Source of the DNA: Erythrobacter sp.
GTDB lineage: Bacteria > Pseudomonadota > Alphaproteobacteria > Sphingomonadales > Sphingomonadaceae
DNA: 12,482 nt
Assembly (NCBI GenBank): GCA_013214365.1
Contig: JABSPI010000226.1
Coordinates: 1 to 12,482, forward strand
Direction of reading: 5' to 3'
Positions 7,236-12,482 of this stretch are shown here, one piece after another. Within the stretch, counting starts at the first letter, position 1, and every line of letters starts with the position of its first letter. The translations under genes and the position numbers were made by a program. The notes beneath the pieces were generated by a model, which saw only the letters and a program-made list of their open reading frames with translations, was not told the DNA's origin and did not search any database.

Positions 7236-8993
7236 CTACACCGCACCTTCGTTTGACAAAGCCCGGCCAGGAACGCGGCCGTAGTCGCGCTTGATCATCC
7301 AGTAAGCGAGCATTCCAAGCGGGATGTATAAGAGCGGCGCGGCAAACGTAATGATCGCTTCGCCGGTCGCCCAATTTATGCCGCCTGATTCCGTGATTTG
7401 ACCGGTGCCGCGCTGATACGGGGCGACGTAGAAGTGCAGCATGATGAAGGGGATAGTACAGCCATATATGATCAAGGCGATAGGCGCCATGAGTGTGAGT
7501 TTGGTAGCTTTTCTCGATCTGTCGCCTTCCGGCGTCTCATGCAGTTTTTCGCGATAGGCGCGTTCAGCTTCGGTGACCTCGCCAAGGCGGGAAAGCACGA
7601 TGATCGTGATCAAACTGATCGAAGTCGCAATGATCGTTGGATTAAAGTAGTGCGGCAGCGTGATTAGCTCAGTATATTCCAGCGCTGACAGTACAACATT
7701 GAATACAAATCCGGTGATCATGCCCCATAAAGCCCCATTGGCGGTAATGCGTGAGCTCCAGACGCTCATCAATGCAACCGGTCCCCATGAGGATGTGAAT
7801 ACGGTTCCGATGAACAGCATCAACCAAAAGATATTCGGCGGGAAAACAAAGCTAATGGCGAGTGTGACGAGACCCACGCCGAGCACGACGACACGCGTTT
7901 TGTTAAGGCTCAGAGGCTGTTTACTGGGCATAATGTCGTTGCTGGCGCTAAAACCAACCAGAGACAAAAAGGTAGATGCAGATGAAAGCGCGGCTGCCAT
8001 GATACCAGCCAAAAGGAGCGCACCGAGCATGTCAGGAACCAGATTCTGAGCTGCCCAGATCAGTACAATTTCGGACGGGTCGATATCTGGATTGTAAATG
8101 TTGATGAGGCCCGCGACGCCATAAATGAAGAACTGGAGAACGATGATCGCTAAGCAGGTTAAGATTGCCGCTCGGAGCACTACGTGTTCGTTACGGGCCA
8201 TCATATGGCGGCTCGCCTGCCAGGGGCTGACTGCGTAGACCACGCTCCACGCAATATCGATTGTGATCGCCCAGATCAGATAATCCCACCCCGTGAGCCA
8301 ATATCGGCCTTCACCGACTGTACCGTGCCATGCCGCAATGTCGGGTTTTCCCTCAACCGCCGTCATGCCTTCGACCGCAGCCTGTATGCCACCAAGATCA
8401 TTTATTATGTAAACACCAAAAGCGACCGTAGCCACGGCGAATAAGAGGAACATCAGCGTATCGGTAAGGATGACCCCGGTGGAACCTGCATACAATGTGA
8501 AGAACGTGTAGCTGAACCAAGCAACCGCGAGGCTTTGATGATACGAAAGATCGGTGAGTTCTACCAGTAGCAAGGCGGCACCCTGGGTGACCACCAACAG
8601 ATAGATACCGAGCGCCACAATGATGATGAGGCCCGACACTTGTTGGATGCGCCGACTGTTGAAGCGCTGCCCAAAATAGTCAGCAACGGTTTGGGCTTTG
8701 CTTCGGCGCAGATAACGCCCGAACAGCAATGCTCCATAAACATACCCCGCGCCAGCGATTCCAGGGAACAAAAGGTAGGGGCCCATTTGGCCATCATATG
8801 TGAAACCCGCCTCACCCAGGAATATGGTTGCGCTGAAAAGGCTCGCAACAAGGGTTCCAACGATCAGAATTGTCGGAGCACGACGCCCGGCAACATAATA
8901 GTCATCAAGGTCTTTGACATTGCGGCCGGCATAATTGCCGATCGCTATGAAGACGATGATACTTAAGACAAGAGTGATCGTGAAAATGTCCAA
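7236..8993 (-). CDS. Sodium:solute symporter (SSS family)
   Basis: 585 residues, with multiple membrane spans in the LeuT-like fold. Recognisable family segments are DLDDYYVAGRR (28-38), the loop AQTVADYFGQRFNSRRI (100-116), and LLLAGIMAAALSSASTFL (326-343). In that last segment S337, S338 and nearby S340/T341 are placed like the Na2-site serines of SSS proteins. It sits in the inner membrane and would import a solute with Na+. SSS substrates range over sugars, proline, pantothenate and carboxylates, and none can be assigned here. The start is TTG (8991-8993), 5 bases after the stop of the upstream membrane-protein gene, with GGAGG about 10 bases upstream inside that gene's end. It is the middle gene of an operon with the unknown membrane protein and the GFA protein. 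Confidence 0.94.
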   Translation of the reverse strand: MDIFTITLVLSIIVFIAIGNYAGRNVKDLDDYYVAGRRAPTILIVGTLVASLFSATIFLGEAGFTYDGQMGPYLLFPGIAGAGYVYGALLFGRYLRRSKAQTVADYFGQRFNSRRIQQVSGLIIIVALGIYLLVVTQGAALLLVELTDLSYHQSLAVAWFSYTFFTLYAGSTGVILTDTLMFLLFAVATVAFGVYIINDLGGIQAAVEGMTAVEGKPDIAAWHGTVGEGRYWLTGWDYLIWAITIDIAWSVVYAVSPWQASRHMMARNEHVVLRAAILTCLAIIVLQFFIYGVAGLINIYNPDIDPSEIVLIWAAQNLVPDMLGALLLAGIMAAALSSASTFLSLVGFSASNDIMPSKQPLSLNKTRVVVLGVGLVTLAISFVFPPNIFWLMLFIGTVFTSSWGPVALMSVWSSRITANGALWGMITGFVFNVVLSALEYTELITLPHYFNPTIIATSISLITIIVLSRLGEVTEAERAYREKLHETPEGDRSRKATKLTLMAPIALIIYGCTIPFIMLHFYVAPYQRGTGQITESGGINWATGEAIITFAAPLLYIPLGMLAYWMIKRDYGRVPGRALSNEGAV

Positions 8994-8998
8994 CGCCT

Positions 8999-9910
8999 TC
9001 AGGCCTCCGCAGCCTGGGCACCGGCATCAGATTCTGCCAGCTCGTCACGCCAAATCGAAAGATTATTGTCGAGCACCAGGAAGCTCAAAATCCAAAGTGC
9101 CTCGTCCCAAACATATACAAAATGGCCTTTCCATCCCCAATAGACGCAAGCGAGGACGAGCAAGAAATAGAGTGTGACTTTGGCGCGTTTGTCCCAGGTC
9201 AGAATGGCGCCTTTGTAGATGCCACGATCTTGCATGCGCACGCTGAGTTCGGTCAGCGCCAAAATGATCAACCACACGCACGCCTCGATGAGATCGATAA
9301 TTCTCAATTGTGCATCTTCGATCCGTCCGGCCGCGTCGGTTACCAACGGATCGTTCGGATAGGAGTATAGCGCGCCACTATACTGGATCGTCGAGCAAGT
9401 TTGAGCGGTGACGTCGGTATAAACGACATTCCTGTAGAACGATAAGTCCTGACCCGCGAGCGCGCATAAGTCTGTCACGCCCTCTATCTCGGCCATGCCA
9501 GGGAGTTCTGACACATAGAACGCGTAAGTGTAAATCGTGTTGCAAATGAACGCGACAAATACGATTTTCGCCGCAAGCATCAGAAAATTAACAAGCTTGT
9601 TGTCGAAATCTTCTTCAAGCCAATAAGTTTCAATCTCGTAGACAAAGATGAGCAATACCCAAGACAGCTGATCCAACGATGGGGCAAGCGCATTCAGCCA
9701 TTTTCGGATCGACGAATCGTCGGAAATTGTATGCTGAATGGTCTGAAGGTCGTCGCTCAAATAATAAAAGAAATTGAGGATCAAAAGGGGATAGACGATC
9801 CATTTCAAGATCAGAATGATCCGCTGTATCGAGAGGCGCGGGCGCGTATCCTGGCTGACATTTGGTGCAGCCGAGGTTTCGAGGGATTGAGGATCAAGGC
9901 TCGTCGTCAT
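8999..9910 (-). CDS. Six-helix membrane protein of unknown family
   Basis: 303 residues; I do not recognise the family. A hydrophilic N-terminal tail (1-27) is followed by likely membrane spans at about 31-52, 79-97, 107-131, 204-224, 245-263 and 268-282. A loop of about 70 residues between spans 3 and 4 (132-203) contains two cysteines, C149 and C172, that could form a disulfide if the loop is periplasmic. Acidic residues lie in or at the ends of spans (E92, E94, E209, E221, E270, D281), with the basic cluster RMQDRGIYKG after span 4. The layout is that of a transporter accessory subunit or small channel, but that is only inference. The ATG is preceded by GGGATG. It is the first gene of the operon with the SSS symporter (5-base gap) and GFA protein, so it probably serves the same substrate system. 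Its promoter region holds the GTGATCAC palindromes. Confidence 0.88.
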   Translation of the reverse strand: MTTSLDPQSLETSAAPNVSQDTRPRLSIQRIILILKWIVYPLLILNFFYYLSDDLQTIQHTISDDSSIRKWLNALAPSLDQLSWVLLIFVYEIETYWLEEDFDNKLVNFLMLAAKIVFVAFICNTIYTYAFYVSELPGMAEIEGVTDLCALAGQDLSFYRNVVYTDVTAQTCSTIQYSGALYSYPNDPLVTDAAGRIEDAQLRIIDLIEACVWLIILALTELSVRMQDRGIYKGAILTWDKRAKVTLYFLLVLACVYWGWKGHFVYVWDEALWILSFLVLDNNLSIWRDELAESDAGAQAAEA

Positions 9911-9974
9911 GTCATCCCATTACTAATTCTTGAGGTCGATGATCGAAACATCAGCCCTTTTAAAGGAAACTGTT

Positions 9975-9986
9975 TCGTGATCACGA
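9975..9986. promoter_or_regulatory. Operator-like palindrome, copy 1
   Basis: TCGTGATCACGA is a perfect 12-base palindrome around the shared core GTGATCAC. It overlaps the candidate -10 of the minus-strand promoter, a position where bound protein would block RNA polymerase. The binding protein is unknown. Confidence 0.7.
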
Positions 9987-10012
9987 TAAATCAACCTTTA
10001 ACTTGCTGACAA
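9983..10012 (-). promoter_or_regulatory. Candidate promoter of the membrane protein/SSS/GFA operon
   Basis: On the minus strand TTGTCA (10012-10007, 5 of 6 to the -35 consensus) is followed after 18 bases by TATCGT (9988-9983, 4 of 6 to the -10 consensus). The implied start site near 9976 would leave a leader of about 66 bases before the ATG at 9910. The -10 overlaps palindrome copy 1. The match is modest. Confidence 0.3.
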
Positions 10013-10033
10013 CCCTACCATCGGGCTGTTCTG

Positions 10034-10055
10034 CAAAAACGTGATCACAATTTTG
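10034..10055. promoter_or_regulatory. Operator-like palindrome, copy 2 (extended)
   Basis: The core GTGATCAC (10041-10048) is flanked by CAAAA (10034-10038) and TTTTG (10051-10055), which are exact complements about the same centre. This gives a 22-base palindrome with only two mismatched pairs. It lies between the other two copies and may nucleate cooperative binding or a DNA loop. Confidence 0.7.
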
Positions 10056-10121
10056 TGGATGCTGAGGAAGCTGGCTCATCGCGTCAAAAAGCGGGCATTT
10101 CATTGACCCGCAAGTTGGTTC

Positions 10122-10129
10122 GTGATCAC
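10122..10129. promoter_or_regulatory. Operator-like palindrome, copy 3
   Basis: A perfect GTGATCAC core without symmetric flanks. It lies 17 bases upstream of the TATACT -10 at 10147-10152, over the position a -35 would occupy. Its first three bases form a GTG that could extend the sulfotransferase frame upstream, but the motif is better read as a regulatory site. Confidence 0.65.
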
Positions 10130-10146
10130 ACTTGCACTAAGTCTAG

Positions 10147-10152
10147 TATACT
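10147..10152 (+). promoter_or_regulatory. Candidate -10 box for the TPR-sulfotransferase
   Basis: TATACT matches the -10 consensus at 5 of 6 positions. The implied start near 10159 leaves about 50 bases before the ATG at 10209. The -35 window at 16-18 bases spacing falls within GTGATCAC copy 3 and has no consensus hexamer, so a protein bound there would control this promoter directly. Confidence 0.4.
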
Positions 10153-10208
10153 GGGAAGGCGCGCAAAAGTGCGCTGGCGGAAACGGAAAGAACACGCACG
10201 TGCAAACC

Positions 10209-12227
10209 ATGCATTCGAATCCGAAATCGATATTTGAAGCGGCGCTTGGGCTGTTTCAATCCGGAAAAGCAAATGATGCCGAGCGCATGCTTGAGGCGGC
10301 GTTAAAGCGTTACCCGAACGATCCGAACTTTATAAGACTGCTCGGTGCGTGTTTGATGCGTCAACAGAGGTTCGCTGAGGCAGAGACGCGGTTCACGCAT
10401 GTGACGCGATTGGTTCCGACCCTCGCGCCAGCACATGAAAATCTAGCGGACAGCCTCTTGCATCAAGGAAAGGTTGAAGCCGCGATTGACGCTTTGAAAA
10501 TGGCTTCGCGCCACGATCCTCAATCTACTGCGATAAGTATGAAGTTGGGGGAGCTGTTAGCGATGATCGGGCGCGGCGACGAGTCAGATCAGGTCTTTCA
10601 ATCGAGTATGGACAACAATCCCAGTCGGGCGGCAATTGTCCAAGCTATGGAAGCCGTACGGTCGGGTGACGATGCTGGCGCGGAGAAAATCTACCGCAAA
10701 GTTTTGCGGTCTGATCCTGAGAATGTCGATGCTTTGAGGCTATTGGGTGTGCTCAAGGCCAAGCAAGATCAATACAATGATGCGGAGGCGTTGTTTCGCC
10801 GCGCTGTCGAACTCGCGCCAGATTATTGGACGGCGTGGATTAATTTTGGAACGGCTCTGAACGAACAACAAAAATTCGACAAAGCCGATCAGGCGTTTCG
10901 CCGGGCTTTGCAGATCAAACCCCGCAACGTTCACACGCTGGAGCGCCTGGGTGCCAATTGCATGAATGATGGCCGTTTGGATGAGTCGATCGATTACTTG
11001 CAACAGGCTGTGGAGATCGACCCAAAGCATTTCCCATCGCTCCTATGCCTGGGGCACGCTCTGAAAACAGTCGGGCGCCAAGACGAGGCCATCGCCGCCT
11101 ACAGACAATGTGCCGACTCAAAACCTGAATTCGGCGAAGTCTATTGGAGCTTGGCAAATCTAAAGACCTTTCGGTTTGAAGAGGCCGAGGTTGAACAGAT
11201 GAAGCTTCGCCTCGACGAGGTTACCAACTCAAATCCAAACGAAGACTCCGAAGTGTCTTTCTGTTTCGCGCTCGGCAAGTCTCACGAGGATCGAAAAGAC
11301 TATAAGCAAGCATTCTCTTATTATGCTCGCGGTAACGAAAAGAAGCGGCTTCTGGTCCACTATGATCCGATCGAGTTCGAGGTCCAAATCGATCGGCTGA
11401 TAGACGTTTTCACCAAGGACTATTTCGAAGCCCGACAAGGGCAGGGTGACCCGGATCCATCTCCGGTCCTGATTGTTGGCCTACCAAGATCGGGCTCGAC
11501 TTTGTTGGAACAAATTCTGGCCAGCCACTCTGAAGTCGAGGGCACGGCAGAGCTTCATTATCTTTTGCGCATTGCGACAGAGACCGGCCTCAACCGAGCC
11601 GATGGCATAAAGTATCCACAATGCATGTTGGAGCTGGCGCCGCACCAGGTGCGCGGACTTGGGGAGGAGTATATCGAGCTCACTCAGCCTCATCGTACGG
11701 GAAAGCCTTACTTCACCGACAAGCTCCCAAACAATTTTACAGGTGTCGGTTTCCTGCACGCCATACTACCGAACGCGAAAGTGATTGATGCGCGCCGTCA
11801 TCCTTTGGATAGCTGTCTGGGAACATTCAAGCAGCTGTTCGCAAAAGGTCAGCCATTCTCATATGATCTTTATGATTTGGCGCATTATTACACCCAGTAC
11901 GTGCGCATCATGAAGCATTGGGATGAAGTGCTTCCGGGGAAAGTCCTGCGGGTCAATTATGAGGAAGTGGTTGCGGACCTGGAAGTCCAAGCTCGGCGCA
12001 TAGCAGACCATTGCGGGCTAGATTGGGAAGACGGGATGCTACGCTTCCATGAAACCAAGCGCGCGGTTCGCACGGCCAGTTCGGAGCAGGTGCGCCAGCC
12101 GATTTATAGCGGATCTGTCAACCTGTGGCGTCACTATGAAGAAGACCTGGCCGAGCTGATAGACTTCATGGAGCCAGTTTTGCTGGAACTACCGGAGGCT
12201 CAACGTCCAGAGATGTTGAAGGGATAG
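10209..12227 (+). CDS. Tetratricopeptide-repeat sulfotransferase
   Basis: 672 residues from the ATG. Residues about 2-340 are helical TPR units with the usual A/G/Y-A-P spacing (for example AEALFRRAVELAPDYWTAW, ADQAFRRALQIKPRN, SIDYLQQAVEIDPKH). Residues about 418-660 are a PAPS-dependent sulfotransferase domain. The 5'-phosphosulfate loop is VGLPRSGSTLLEQIL (about 423-437), followed by DKLPNNF (504-510) and DARRHPLDSCLGTF (527-540), which holds the Arg and Ser expected to contact the 3'-phosphate. The C-terminus has QVRQPIYSGSVNLWRHY, typical of this TPR-sulfotransferase family. It would transfer sulfate from PAPS to an unknown glycan, peptide or small acceptor. Start choice is uncertain: the frame is open back to a GTG at 10122 inside palindrome 3, and a GTG at 10200 has GGAAAG 9 bases upstream. 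The ATG fits the family's usual N-terminus but has no clear ribosome-binding site. Confidence 0.92.
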   Translation: MHSNPKSIFEAALGLFQSGKANDAERMLEAALKRYPNDPNFIRLLGACLMRQQRFAEAETRFTHVTRLVPTLAPAHENLADSLLHQGKVEAAIDALKMASRHDPQSTAISMKLGELLAMIGRGDESDQVFQSSMDNNPSRAAIVQAMEAVRSGDDAGAEKIYRKVLRSDPENVDALRLLGVLKAKQDQYNDAEALFRRAVELAPDYWTAWINFGTALNEQQKFDKADQAFRRALQIKPRNVHTLERLGANCMNDGRLDESIDYLQQAVEIDPKHFPSLLCLGHALKTVGRQDEAIAAYRQCADSKPEFGEVYWSLANLKTFRFEEAEVEQMKLRLDEVTNSNPNEDSEVSFCFALGKSHEDRKDYKQAFSYYARGNEKKRLLVHYDPIEFEVQIDRLIDVFTKDYFEARQGQGDPDPSPVLIVGLPRSGSTLLEQILASHSEVEGTAELHYLLRIATETGLNRADGIKYPQCMLELAPHQVRGLGEEYIELTQPHRTGKPYFTDKLPNNFTGVGFLHAILPNAKVIDARRHPLDSCLGTFKQLFAKGQPFSYDLYDLAHYYTQYVRIMKHWDEVLPGKVLRVNYEEVVADLEVQARRIADHCGLDWEDGMLRFHETKRAVRTASSEQVRQPIYSGSVNLWRHYEEDLAELIDFMEPVLLELPEAQRPEMLKG

Positions 12228-12229
12228 TC

Positions 12230-12482
12230 TCAGCACCCGTTCTTGGGCCACTCAAACGGCCAGACTTCCAAGCCGTGGATCGCATTGCGAACATCCATAG
12301 ACAGATTCACCACCTTCGTCGGCTTCTGAGATTCAAGGTCGTAGATTGTAATTGTCGATGGTGAAGAGCCTGCTGCGAGCTCGGTATCGGAGATCATACA
12401 AAGACCGCGCCCAAAGCCTTGCCGGGCCAAACGCGTATCGTCCATTTTTGTGTGGGTGAGTTTGTGCGGTGCAAATTTGGGC
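12230..12482 (-). CDS. C-terminal fragment of a probable beta-propeller protein
   Basis: Open from the right edge; 83 residues and a TGA stop are visible, so this is the end of a larger gene and not a 71-residue protein from the internal ATG at 12445. The fragment contains GRGLCMISDTELAAGSSPS, then TITIYDLESQKPTKVVNLSM and HGLEVWPFEWP. Short strand-like stretches with a YDL turn are the rhythm of a propeller blade. It recalls the beta-propeller proteins of the DUF4915/TIGR03032 type, but I cannot confirm the family from this piece. It is convergent with the TPR-sulfotransferase with only a 2-base gap, so neither gene has room for its own terminator between them. Confidence 0.7.
   Translation of the reverse strand, partial: PKFAPHKLTHTKMDDTRLARQGFGRGLCMISDTELAAGSSPSTITIYDLESQKPTKVVNLSMDVRNAIHGLEVWPFEWPKNGC

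Larger units (their letters stand above)
9911..10208. promoter_or_regulatory. Divergent control region with three GTGATCAC palindromes
   Basis: A non-coding gap of 298 bases between the minus-strand membrane protein/SSS/GFA operon and the plus-strand TPR-sulfotransferase. Short open frames across it show no protein-like features. It holds three perfect copies of GTGATCAC with centres about 64 and 81 bases apart, plus a candidate promoter on each strand, one overlapping palindrome 1 and one overlapping palindrome 3. I found no other perfect copy while reading the rest of the window. The layout suggests one dimeric regulator controlling both transcription units. Confidence 0.75.

Noticed and set aside
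10122..10208. Upstream extension of the TPR-sulfotransferase to GTG at 10122
   Set aside because: That GTG is part of palindrome copy 3, and the -10 box and likely transcript start fall inside the extension.
10055..10237. 60-residue small open frame between the operators and the sulfotransferase
   Set aside because: Highly basic, no ribosome-binding site, overlaps the start of the sulfotransferase and covers an operator and promoter.

Overview
The window looks like a chromosomal stretch of an aerobic, probably marine, alphaproteobacterium. This placement is tentative. It rests on moderate GC, tight operons, occasional TTG starts, and the gene mix: tandem CrtI/PYROXD2-like FAD oxidoreductases, a TPR-sulfotransferase, an SSS-family symporter and a GFA/CENP-V protein. 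No rRNA, tRNA, CRISPR array, insertion sequence or phage gene was seen.

Region A (1-6108, all minus strand) reads like one five-gene cassette. In transcription order it holds an MFS transporter, a stand-alone six-helix ABC-type membrane protein without an ATPase, an NTF2/SnoaL-AraC fusion regulator, and two tandem paralogous FAD oxidoreductases. The two oxidoreductase genes overlap by an ATGA, and the second runs off the left edge. A 101-base gap between the regulator and the oxidoreductases holds a good -10 with no good -35, as expected of an activator-dependent internal promoter. The set reads as a small-molecule oxidation module with its own transport and sensing. The substrate cannot be read from the sequence.

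Region B (6109-6824) is a 107-base divergent promoter region followed by a plus-strand MOSC-domain gene.

Region C (6825-9910, minus strand) is a second tight operon: a six-helix membrane protein of unknown family, a sodium:solute symporter, then a GFA-family zinc protein. The gaps are 5 and 3 bases, so these genes are almost certainly co-transcribed and probably translationally coupled.

Region D (9911-10208) is the divergent control region between operon C and a plus-strand TPR-sulfotransferase. It carries three perfect copies of the palindrome GTGATCAC within about 155 bases. One overlaps the likely -10 on the left side, one overlaps the -35 position of the likely promoter on the right side, and one lies between. 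This is the strongest unexplained regulatory signal in the window.

Region E (10209-12482) is the TPR-sulfotransferase, followed tail-to-tail with a 2-base gap by the C-terminal end of a probable beta-propeller protein entering from the right edge.
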